From assembly GCA_003139735.1 (NCBI GenBank), contig PLGA01000579.1:17820-30251 (forward strand): DNA of 12,432 nucleotides, read 5' to 3'. Source of the DNA: Bryobacterales bacterium (GTDB taxonomy: Bacteria; Acidobacteriota; Terriglobia; Bryobacterales; Bryobacteraceae). The notes beneath the pieces are model-generated. The model was not told where the DNA came from. It did not search any database and saw only the letters and a program-made list of their open reading frames with translations. Positions 6,565 through 12,432 of the stretch are shown piece by piece (position 1 is the stretch's first letter; every line of letters begins with the position of its first letter). Made by a program: the position numbers and the translations under genes.

Positions 6565-6902
6565 TACTCTGCACCCGGCTCCTCGCGACGGCGCGAGAGT
6601 CGAATGCGTTGAGGCAGGTTCTCCTCTTCAAGAGCAAGCCCGACCGCATCGTGCCGGGGGTCAGCCACGTCGGCGAGCCGATCGACCATTCCCAGGGCGA
6701 ACAGAACGGTGGCGTAAGCGCCGAGCGAGACGCCGGGGTCGCCCTTCTCCGCCTTGTTCAATGTCGTCCGGCTAATGGAAGCGCGCTCCGCCAGTATCGC
6801 GACGGGGATCCGGCGGCGGCGGCGCGCATCGCGAATGTCGCTGCCGAGTTTTCTGAGAGATCGGCGTACAGGCACCGGGACCGCTGAGGAGGCCTGGTTC
6901 AT
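6564..6902 (-). CDS. hipB: HipB-like antitoxin, XRE-type helix-turn-helix regulator
   Basis: The product has 112 residues from the ATG at 6902; a GTG at 6914 would add four residues and sits in the operator. Residues about 17-72 form the XRE/Cro helix-turn-helix: LGSDIRDARRRRRIPVAILA, then ASISRTTLNKAEKGDPGVS as the turn and recognition helix, then LGAYATVLFALGM. The C-terminal tail (85-112) is charged, as in HipB proteins whose tail contacts the kinase. In this family the protein neutralises HipA and represses the operon. Gene order hipB-hipA with a one-base overlap is the usual type II arrangement. No strong SD precedes either start, and the ATG overlaps TATAATG, so the exact start is uncertain. 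Confidence 0.9.
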   Translation of the reverse strand: MNQASSAVPVPVRRSLRKLGSDIRDARRRRRIPVAILAERASISRTTLNKAEKGDPGVSLGAYATVLFALGMVDRLADVADPRHDAVGLALEEENLPQRIRLSRRREEPGAE

Positions 6903-6966
6903 TATAACGTCCACTATAGGTTACGTTCCACGCCTTAATGTACATATTTATGGACGTAACAGTCAA
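6903..6966 (-). promoter_or_regulatory. hipBA promoter and operator sites
   Basis: On the - strand, TTGACT (6966-6961) and TACATT (6942-6937) are separated by 18 bases, placing the transcript start near 6930. Two inverted half-sites frame this promoter: GTTACGTTCC at 6920-6929 and GGACGTAAC at 6952-6960. A further AACGTCC lies at 6906-6912 inside TATA-N8-TATA (6903-6918), a shape like the E. coli HipB operator (TATCC-N8-GGATA). The arrangement fits cooperative autorepression by HipB. The region is AT-rich compared with its neighbours. Confidence 0.5.
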
Positions 6967-7005
6967 GCAGGTTAAGCGGGCTCGGGGCAGAGATCAATGA
7001 AGAAT

Positions 7006-7127
7006 CACCGCCGAGGCGCCGAGGCGTGGAGAAAACCGTTTAAGAAATGGGGTGGTTTGGCATTGGAGTATGTGCTCTTCCCCGAGGGTCGTGCGCAGAG
7101 GAAGCGGAGGGCGCGGAGTAACGCAAA
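7006..7127 (+). repeat. Right copy of the ~123-bp repeat flanking hipBA
   Basis: The same unit as 5131-5253, in direct orientation. The first ~38 bases differ by one substitution (T at 7027) from the left copy. The last ~50 bases, from about GTGCTCTTCCC to GTAACGCAAA, are nearly identical, and the centre is diverged. Together the two copies bracket the whole hipBA module with its promoter. From 6967 to 7005 I see nothing further. Confidence 0.85.
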
Positions 7128-7153
7128 GCCTGCCGCGGATCCATAACGGGCTT

Positions 7154-7178
7154 CTCCGCGCCTCGGCGCCTCGGCGGT
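7154..7178 (-). repeat. Inverted 25-bp copy of the repeat end
   Basis: This stretch is the exact reverse complement of 5132-5156 (ACCGCCGAGGCGCCGAGGCG plus CGGAG) and differs by one base from 7007-7031. With the right-hand unit it gives a ~172-bp segment (7007-7178) that starts and ends with 25-bp inverted repeats, like a small non-autonomous element. The left unit has no such inverted end. Confidence 0.8.
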
Positions 7179-7218
7179 CGCCTCCGCGTTATCAGGTTAG
7201 AATTGTAGCGTTACGAAC

Positions 7219-7225
7219 GGGGAGA
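7219..7225 (+). promoter_or_regulatory. Ribosome binding site that fixes a TTG start at 7232
   Basis: GGGGAGA lies six bases before TTG 7232. The frame stays open upstream to 7052, but only through the repeat at 7006-7178, so the upstream GTG/ATG choices are rejected. A possible -10 (TAGAAT, 7198-7203) lies between the inverted repeat and this site, but no convincing -35 accompanies it. Confidence 0.6.
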
Positions 7226-7231
7226 CAGTTT

Positions 7232-7960
7232 TTGGCTAACGCCTTTGTTCTGAAAATCAAGCGCGGCGAAACGCCGTTCTATCGCGGGTTGGGGACTTTG
7301 GCGAAGAGGCTTCAGACCGGCATTCTGCCCGTGCCCCGCTTTTTTAATCCGGTGCTGCGTCCGCTCTTTTACCTCCATCAGGCGGTGTGGAGGGGAATGC
7401 TTTGGGCCGCCGGATATTTCTATATCGGGCCGGTGTTCCGCAGCCGGTGCGCCTCGATAGGCCGGCGATTCCATATTTCCCGGATGCCTTTCGTGGTGGG
7501 CCACGCAAAGATTTGCATTGGGAACAACGTGAACTTCTTCGGGAAGGTGGACATCTTCAGCGGCCGGATGTTCGACGAACCGACGCTGACGATCGGGGAC
7601 CGGGTCGATATCGGCCACAACGTGGTCTTCGTGGTGAATCGGGAGATTGTCATCGAAGAAGACGTGAACGTGGCCAGCGGCGTCCGCTTTATGGACTCGG
7701 ACGCGCACCCCAGGGACGCCGCGGAGCGCATCGCGGACCTGCCGCCGCGCCTGGAGGAGATCAAGCCCGTGCGAATTTGCCGGCGGGCGTGGATCGGGCA
7801 GAATGCGTTTATTCTCAAGGGCGTCACCATCGGAGAAGGCGCCGTGGTGGGGGTCAACAGCGTGGTGGTTTCCGATATCCCTCCCTATGCGGTCGCCATG
7901 GGCAATCCCGCCAGGGTCGTGGTGAAGGCGCAGCCCCGGACCGTTGACGCCGGGAGATGA
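7232..7960 (+). CDS. Left-handed beta-helix O-acyltransferase, WbbJ/WcaF type
   Basis: The product has 242 residues from TTG 7232. Residues 1-85 form a positively charged, partly hydrophobic N-terminal region (PRFFNPVLRPLFYLHQAVWR). From residue 93 on, hexapeptide repeats of the LbH fold are visible: KICIGNNVNFFGKVDIF, LTIGDRVDIGHNVVFV and IVIEEDVNVASGVRF. The catalytic-type histidine is H159 in MDSDAHPRD. The C-terminal coils (RICRRAWIGQNAFILKGVTI, then GEGAVVGVNSVV and the hallmark AMGNPARVV) match sugar O-acetyltransferases such as WbbJ and WcaF. These normally move acetyl from acetyl-CoA to a sugar hydroxyl of an exopolysaccharide or O-antigen. The gene overlaps the next one by ATGA and heads the acyltransferase-methyltransferase-flippase group. 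Because an orphan acyl-ACP system lies upstream, an ACP-linked donor is a possible alternative, but this is inference. Confidence 0.9.
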   Translation: MANAFVLKIKRGETPFYRGLGTLAKRLQTGILPVPRFFNPVLRPLFYLHQAVWRGMLWAAGYFYIGPVFRSRCASIGRRFHISRMPFVVGHAKICIGNNVNFFGKVDIFSGRMFDEPTLTIGDRVDIGHNVVFVVNREIVIEEDVNVASGVRFMDSDAHPRDAAERIADLPPRLEEIKPVRICRRAWIGQNAFILKGVTIGEGAVVGVNSVVVSDIPPYAVAMGNPARVVVKAQPRTVDAGR

Positions 7961-8697
7961 CGACGAACATCCAGGTTCGGATTCTGAAAGCCATCTGTCC
8001 GGTAGCGGCGGATTTTCCTAGTGAAAGCTTCTACCAGGGGAAATCGAAACTGGCCATCCAGTGCGGGGAGGATTTTTTCGACAGGATCGCGGGGAAAACC
8101 GTGATCGACTTCGGGTGCGGCGAAGGGGACGATGCCATTGAAATGGCTCGAAGGGGCGCGCGGCGGGTGATCGGTTTCGAAATTCGCGAGGAGCTCATCG
8201 AGACCGCCCGGAGGAAGGCCCTCGCCGCGGGTGTTTCCGAGACTTGTTCCTTCGAGTCTTCGACCAAGGAACTCGCGGATATCGTCATTTCCCTGGACGC
8301 CTTCGAGCATTTCGCCGACCCGGCTGAAATCCTGCGCATCATGAACGCGCTTCTCGAACCGGCGGGCGAGGCATTCATCAGCTTCGGGCCGCCCTGGCAT
8401 CACCCCTTGGGCGGACATATCTTTTCGGTTTTTCCATGGGCCCATCTGATATTCAGCGAGAAGGCCCTGATGCGTTGGAGATCCACTTTTAAGACGGATG
8501 GGGCGACGCGTTTCGGAGAGGTGGCCGGCGGGCTGAACCAAATGACCATCAAGAGGTTCACCGGGTTAATTCAGGGCAGCGGCTTCGAGATCGCCCGCCT
8601 GGAACTTGTGCCCATCCGGAAACTCCGGCTGTTTCACAACCGCCTGACGCGCGAGTTTACTACGGCGGCCGTGCGCTGCCGTTTGGTCAAACGGTAA
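7957..8697 (+). CDS. Class I SAM-dependent methyltransferase
   Basis: The product has 246 residues from ATG 7957, overlapping the acyltransferase stop as ATGA, which implies coupled translation. The Rossmann-like core is clear: motif I TVIDFGCGEG (residues 48-57), the acidic end of strand 2 in VIGFEIREE, the strand 4 region DIVISLDAFEHFADP (108-122, Methyltransf_11 type), then the helix LRIMNALLEPAGEAFISFGPP. The C-terminal region (150-246) is aromatic and basic (HIFSVFPWAHLIF) and may form the acceptor site. Similar enzymes are common in polysaccharide loci, where they O-methylate a sugar, a terminal residue or an acyl side group. Which acceptor is used cannot be told from the sequence. The flippase follows 47 bases later on the same strand. 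Confidence 0.9.
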   Translation: MTTNIQVRILKAICPVAADFPSESFYQGKSKLAIQCGEDFFDRIAGKTVIDFGCGEGDDAIEMARRGARRVIGFEIREELIETARRKALAAGVSETCSFESSTKELADIVISLDAFEHFADPAEILRIMNALLEPAGEAFISFGPPWHHPLGGHIFSVFPWAHLIFSEKALMRWRSTFKTDGATRFGEVAGGLNQMTIKRFTGLIQGSGFEIARLELVPIRKLRLFHNRLTREFTTAAVRCRLVKR

Positions 8698-8744
8698 CGC
8701 CCGCACGGAAGGTCCGAAGCGGCGCACGCGGCGATGCCATTACA

Positions 8745-10268
8745 ATGGGGTTCAATCGAATGCCGGAACCTTCCTCAGGGAGCACCACCGCGACCGTTGT
8801 GACGGGCGCGAGTTGGAGCGCAGTAACCCGCGTCGGCCTGCAACTTTTCTCGGTGGCGAGCGCAACCGTTCTGGCGCGGTTCGTCTCGCAGCGGGCGTAC
8901 GGTCTGGCCGGAATGGCGCAAGTGGTGATCGGTTTCGCCGCGTTATTCGGCAGTCTGGGCACCTCCAACGCGATCATCCGGCAGAAGGATCTCGACGACG
9001 ATGTGCTCACGAGCATTTTCTGGCTGACTCTCGCGATTGGCGTTTGCGTGACCGTCGCCTGTTTTCTGAGCGCTCCTTATGTCGCGAAGTTTTACAACGA
9101 ACCATCGCTGCCGGGTATTTTTCGAGCGCTCGGCCTCTACTTTACGATCAGCGCCACGGCGAGCGTACACGGGGCCCTCATGAACCGCGACCTTCAGTTC
9201 GCGCGGATGGCGGTGGTGGATCTGGTGGCCGGGGCCACGTCGGCGACGGTTGGCATTGTGAGCGCGGTGCTGGGCGCGGGCGTCTGGAGCCTCATTACCG
9301 GGGCCCTGGCGAACGCCGTGGTCACGGCGGGCCTGTATATTACGCTTAACCCCTGGCGGCCATCCCTGCGCTTCTCATTCCGGCGGCTGGGGCCGGTGCT
9401 CGGCTTCGGGCTGAACCTCTCAGGATCCAACATCGTCAATTACTTCAGCCGCAACACCGATAACTTGCTTATCGGGAAATACCTGGGGGCCGTCCCGCTA
9501 GCCTATTACAACTGGGGATACACGTTGATGCTGTATCCGCTGCAAGCCATCAGTTGGACGCTAGGGCGGGTTCTATTTCCGACTTTCTCGCTGATGCAGG
9601 ACGATCCGGAACGTTTTCAGCGCGCGTACTTGCGAGCCTGCGCGACGGTTGCGTTCGTGACATTCCCGCTGATGGCCGGCGTAACGGCGCTGGCGCCGGA
9701 GTTTATCGTGGCGCTGCTAGGTCCGAACTGGGCCCCCGTGGCGCCTATTCTGCGGATTTTGGCGCCGGTGGGACTGTTGCAATCGATCACCTCGCTGACC
9801 GGATACATTTACATGGCGATGGGGAAGACGGACCTCATGTTCCGATGGGGCCTGTTATTCACCGGGCTTACGGTTGCGGGGTTTGCCCTGGGCCTGCATT
9901 GGGGAATCGCCGGCGTGGCAACCTCTTATGCGATCGTCACGCTGCTCACGCTGATCCCCGTGTTTTGGATCCCGTTCCAGTTGATTCGCCTGCGGATTCG
10001 GGATCTTTGGATTGCGCTATGGCCGGTCACTCGCGCGACCGCCGCGATGGCCATCGCGACGGCGGCGTTCCGGCGGATGGTGATGGGATGGGTACACCTC
10101 CCGCCGGGCCTTGCGCTGCTGGTTTTCGTTCCTTTTGGCGCGGCCGTCTACTTCGCCACAATGTACTGGCTGAGCAGGCCGCTGTTGATGGATCTGATTT
10201 CGCTGGCTCGCGCCGGGCTGGGCATATTCGGGCGGGGAAAATTCCGCGCGGCAAGCACGACGAGCTGA
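8745..10268 (+). CDS. Wzx-type polysaccharide flippase (MOP/MATE-like superfamily)
   Basis: The product has 507 residues and about 12-14 predicted membrane segments, starting with ASWSAVTRVGLQLFSVASAT (22-41) and continuing to VFVPFGAAVYFATMYW near 460-475. The segment FSRNTDNLLIGKYLGAVPLA (234-253), followed by YYNWGYTLMLYPLQ and LFPTFSLMQDDPERFQRAY (277-295), is typical of WzxC-like lipopolysaccharide biosynthesis flippases. Such proteins move undecaprenyl-diphosphate-linked oligosaccharide units across the inner membrane. The soluble N-terminus is short. The start is ATG 8745; an in-frame ATG at 8760 is equally possible, since neither has a clear SD. The gene ends the + strand group, and its product would export the unit modified by the two upstream enzymes. 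No Wzy polymerase is visible in the window. Confidence 0.92.
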   Translation: MGFNRMPEPSSGSTTATVVTGASWSAVTRVGLQLFSVASATVLARFVSQRAYGLAGMAQVVIGFAALFGSLGTSNAIIRQKDLDDDVLTSIFWLTLAIGVCVTVACFLSAPYVAKFYNEPSLPGIFRALGLYFTISATASVHGALMNRDLQFARMAVVDLVAGATSATVGIVSAVLGAGVWSLITGALANAVVTAGLYITLNPWRPSLRFSFRRLGPVLGFGLNLSGSNIVNYFSRNTDNLLIGKYLGAVPLAYYNWGYTLMLYPLQAISWTLGRVLFPTFSLMQDDPERFQRAYLRACATVAFVTFPLMAGVTALAPEFIVALLGPNWAPVAPILRILAPVGLLQSITSLTGYIYMAMGKTDLMFRWGLLFTGLTVAGFALGLHWGIAGVATSYAIVTLLTLIPVFWIPFQLIRLRIRDLWIALWPVTRATAAMAIATAAFRRMVMGWVHLPPGLALLVFVPFGAAVYFATMYWLSRPLLMDLISLARAGLGIFGRGKFRAASTTS

Positions 10269-10431
10269 AAGCCGGGGCGCGCCTTACCGCGGCGGTTGGG
10301 CCAGCCGGCTGGACCGGGTTTGCGGTTGATTTGCCGGCAACCGGAGGGCGCTCACGGTTCACCCGCCAGGCTGGCTCTGCACATAGGAGGATGAGCATAC
10401 CGCACTTGGGGGGTGCTTTGCGGACCTGCTC

Positions 10432-10638
10432 CTAACGGAAGGCGGTGCGAATGCAGCGGACCAAGCCCATGCAAACAGCGAAAATCGCCAGTGCCAGGAT
10501 GGTGTGCTCGCTCAAATCCAAAGCTCGCTCAGTGCCCAGGTCCGCGATCCGCCAAAAGAATTGGCTAACCATCTGCCCTATTACATCGATTCCGGCGCTG
10601 ATATGCCGGCCGCCGATCATGAATATCTGTCCGCTCAC
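10432..10638 (-). CDS. Possible small membrane protein, unknown
   Basis: This frame gives 68 residues from a GTG at 10638 with GGGAGA nine to fourteen bases upstream; a TTG at 10656 would add six residues. The first half is mixed (GQIFMIGGRHISAGIDVIGQ). The second half has one likely membrane helix, TILALAIFAVCMGLVRC, ending in a basic tail IRTAFR, as in single-pass proteins with the C-terminus inside. No family is recognised. It could be a real small membrane protein, the tail of a decayed gene, or a chance frame. Its position in an otherwise empty gap and its plausible composition keep it on the list. Confidence 0.35.
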   Translation of the reverse strand: MSGQIFMIGGRHISAGIDVIGQMVSQFFWRIADLGTERALDLSEHTILALAIFAVCMGLVRCIRTAFR

Positions 10639-10712
10639 AACCCGATTCTCCCGCAAGGTACACGGCCAGAGAAAGTACTATTCCTGCTGTAGGACGTATA
10701 GAACTTGGTGCT

Positions 10713-10835
10713 TTAGGGCGACCGCTTGCGAATCCGGTAGATCCGCCCCTTCCCTGCAACGCCGACTTGGTCGCTGTAGCCGTCAAGTTGGCGCTCGCAC
10801 GTCTGGTCCACGCCATAGGTATAGCGGCGCGAAGC
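10713..10835 (-). other. Protein-like 40-codon remnant just after the GT-C stop codons
   Basis: Directly after the double stop TAATAA of the GT-C gene, the same frame stays open for 40 codons. The translation looks protein-like, containing YTYGVDQTCERQLDGYSDQV and ending GKGRIYRIRKRSP before a TAA at 10713. A GTG inside could start a 33-residue peptide, but no SD is seen. The 'GxIYRI' ending recalls the C-termini of some propeller-type sugar dehydrogenases. A decayed gene end is the most likely reading. Confidence is low because the frame is short. Confidence 0.25.
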
Positions 10836-10838
10836 TTA

Positions 10839-12416
10839 TTATCCGCCGCCCGACGCCGGCAGCGGCTGCAGATCGACCCGGAAAATGTCAAAATTGCCCG
10901 CCTTGCCCAACCAGGAGAAGCGCGCGGAGGAGTGCTTCTGCAAATATAGGAATTGCCATTCCAAAGGGGCGGCCACTTCGCCGAGGACCGCCATATACCA
11001 GTGGGTATGGGTGGCCCTATAGGAATCGAAGGGAAGAATCCTGGCCTGCGTGAGACCGGGGAGAAGGGCAAAGCTTATTTCAAGAGAGTCACAGCCCACT
11101 TCGGCGGCCGCCTTAGTAGTGTCGAAGAGATAGACCAGATTATTGGACGGGTCGAGGCGGTTCCTTTCGTACAACGGCAGAAAGTGGTGCGCGGAAAGGA
11201 CGGCAATATCCGGATTGGGTTCGGGAATCCTGCTGCGGAACTCTTCCAAGCTGGGGTAAGCATCTTGCGGCCTCCAGAATCCTGAAATCCCGCGCGCGGT
11301 CACCATCAGGCCGTTGGCGAGAAGAGCAAGGAAGAGGCAGAGGCCAATGGTCCGGTTGCGGCCGGTAAGGATGGCGAGCAGCAAGGGCAGTCCCAAGACC
11401 ACTCCGAAAACGGCGAGCATGTGGTAGTAAGGCACAAAGAAGCCCGTGTACAAGGCTCCAATCGCATAGCCGACCACCGGAAGCAGCAGGGCGCCGGCCG
11501 CGGCGGCGAGAAGGGCGCGCGGAGGTTCGGCAGGCGGCTCAGTTTGGGAAACCGCGTCTTCACCAAGACCGCCGGGCAGCAGCGCCATGAGTATGAGCAA
11601 TAGCAGGAACAGGGCCATCGGCAAGCTTTCGATCTCATTGCCGTAAAAGTCGTACAGATTCTTGAAGGCCGTTGGGAAAAAATAATTCTGCGTGAAAAGG
11701 TGCTTGGCGTTAATGAGGATGGGACTCCAGAACAGGTACGGGATGAGGCCCAGGGCGATGGAGAACAAGGTCGCCCAGTCCAGGCGCTTGCGCACAATCC
11801 ATTTCGCCAGTTCTCCGCAGGCCAGCGGAAACAGGAGCAGGATGCTGTAAAAATGCGTCGAAAAGGCGGCCATCAGGCTGAGCGTCAGAGCAATCCGCCA
11901 GGCGGTTTTACGGGACGAGCGCTGGATGCCATCCCAACAAAACAGAGCCAAGGCGCTGCAACCCATCATGGCGGCGTAGGGCCGCACCTGCATGGCCCAG
12001 CCACGGACTAAGGTGGCATAAGGGAAAAAGAACGCGGCCGCGGCGTAAACCGGCGGAGCGTGGCGCTTCACCAATAGACTGACGCAAACGCAAAGCAAGG
12101 TGAAGGAGGCAATTGCGGGGAACTCGGCCAGATACCAATGTTCCCCGAACAGCCGAAAGACGAAGTGGACGGCCGTATCGATAACCGGCGGATCGACCTG
12201 AATTCCACCTTTGAGCGCGCGCCAGATGGCGCCGGCGCTGGCTTGGCGCATGACGATCATGGCGAGCACGTCGTCGCTCAAGAGGGGCCGCACGTGGGCA
12301 TAGCCGCTGAATGTCAGCAAACTCAGCGTGGAAGCCGCGATGAGATAGCGGCGCCAGTGGGCATCGAGCCAGCCGTTCCACAGCAAGGCAAGTTCGTTGA
12401 GCCGGTTGGATCTCAT
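10839..12416 (-). CDS. GT-C family membrane glycosyltransferase (ArnT/PMT-like)
   Basis: The product has 525 residues from ATG 12416. The upstream frame is open to the window edge, so a start outside the window cannot be excluded. The N-terminus has a short cytosolic part, one membrane helix (YLIAASTLSLLTFSGYA) and then the periplasmic acidic pair SDDV (D48/D49), placed as the catalytic Asp of GT-C enzymes. It is followed by the family pattern QVDPPVIDTAVHFVFRLFGE and about ten more membrane segments. The C-terminal ~150 residues are soluble and periplasmic. Such enzymes use polyprenyl-phosphate sugars and glycosylate lipid or glycan acceptors outside the inner membrane. The gene is convergent with the flippase, ends in TAATAA, and fits the same polysaccharide locus. 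The sugar and acceptor cannot be deduced. Assignment to the PMT_2-like group is by pattern, not by search. Confidence 0.85.
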   Translation of the reverse strand: MRSNRLNELALLWNGWLDAHWRRYLIAASTLSLLTFSGYAHVRPLLSDDVLAMIVMRQASAGAIWRALKGGIQVDPPVIDTAVHFVFRLFGEHWYLAEFPAIASFTLLCVCVSLLVKRHAPPVYAAAAFFFPYATLVRGWAMQVRPYAAMMGCSALALFCWDGIQRSSRKTAWRIALTLSLMAAFSTHFYSILLLFPLACGELAKWIVRKRLDWATLFSIALGLIPYLFWSPILINAKHLFTQNYFFPTAFKNLYDFYGNEIESLPMALFLLLLILMALLPGGLGEDAVSQTEPPAEPPRALLAAAAGALLLPVVGYAIGALYTGFFVPYYHMLAVFGVVLGLPLLLAILTGRNRTIGLCLFLALLANGLMVTARGISGFWRPQDAYPSLEEFRSRIPEPNPDIAVLSAHHFLPLYERNRLDPSNNLVYLFDTTKAAAEVGCDSLEISFALLPGLTQARILPFDSYRATHTHWYMAVLGEVAAPLEWQFLYLQKHSSARFSWLGKAGNFDIFRVDLQPLPASGGG

Positions 12417-12432
12417 GCTTGTCCGCCGCCGG

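Larger units (their letters stand above)
10269..10838. other. 570-bp gap between convergent genes, without a firm gene
   Basis: The region lies between the ends of the flippase and the GT-C gene. Near the flippase end are a perfect 12-bp palindrome, CCAGCCGGCTGG (10301-10312), and a 6-bp stem, CGGTTG-N9-CAACCG (10323-10343). Either could help end transcription, but there is no T-run. An isolated AGGAGG (about 10386-10391) is not placed before a usable start. The two small - strand frames listed separately are the only coding candidates. An opposing frame (10445-11053, + strand) has an Arg/Pro/Cys-rich translation, runs antisense into the GT-C gene, and is rejected. Confidence 0.6.

Noticed and set aside
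5131..7178. CRISPR array from the recurring GC-rich repeat
   Set aside because: Only two long direct units and one short inverted one exist, 1.9 kb apart. There is no regular spacing, no spacers and no cas genes.
7052..7231. Longer start for the acyltransferase (302 residues)
   Set aside because: The extra 60 codons run through the non-coding repeat. TTG 7232 has a proper SD, and the family does not need the extension.
10445..11053. 202-codon + strand frame
   Set aside because: The translation is rich in Arg, Pro, Cys and Lys without any fold pattern, and its second half is antisense to the GT-C gene.

Overview
The window looks like a piece of a GC-rich soil bacterium, most likely an acidobacterium of the Solibacter/Bryobacterales type. 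This is an inference from the style of the secreted Ig-like and propeller-like proteins, the frequent TTG/GTG starts, and the mix of toxin-antitoxin modules, dispersed repeats and surface-polysaccharide genes. No rRNA, tRNA or core marker is present to prove it.

Layout. (1) Positions 1-1864, + strand: the 3' end of a large secreted Ig-like protein, followed by a small secreted propeller-like protein. (2) Positions 2077-2554, - strand: a brnT-brnA toxin-antitoxin module. The antitoxin is intact, but the toxin lacks its middle third. (3) Positions 2701-5095, + strand: a tight three-gene operon of an FkbH-type HAD-IIIC protein, an acyl carrier protein and a VOC/methylmalonyl-CoA-epimerase-like protein. 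(4) Positions 5131-7178: an intact hipB-hipA module on the - strand, bracketed by two direct copies of a ~123-bp repeat, with a 25-bp inverted copy of the repeat end on the right. (5) Positions 7232-10268, + strand: a WbbJ-like beta-helix acyltransferase, a class I SAM methyltransferase and a Wzx-type flippase. (6) Positions 10269-10838: a gap with no firm gene, holding two doubtful small reading frames. (7) Positions 10839-12416, - strand: a GT-C membrane glycosyltransferase convergent with the flippase.

How the genes may work together. The acyltransferase, methyltransferase, flippase and GT-C enzyme point to a locus for assembly, decoration and export of a lipid-linked surface polysaccharide. 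The FkbH-ACP-VOC operon would supply an ACP-bound three-carbon acyl group (glyceryl is the FkbH precedent). No polyketide synthase is present here, so the simplest idea is that the acyl group decorates the glycan through the beta-helix acyltransferase. That link is inference. The hipBA cassette separates the acyl-supply operon from the acyltransferase-methyltransferase-flippase genes and, with its flanking repeats, looks like a later insertion. The best leads are this acyl-ACP/glycan cassette, the repeat-bracketed hipBA unit and the decapitated BrnT toxin.
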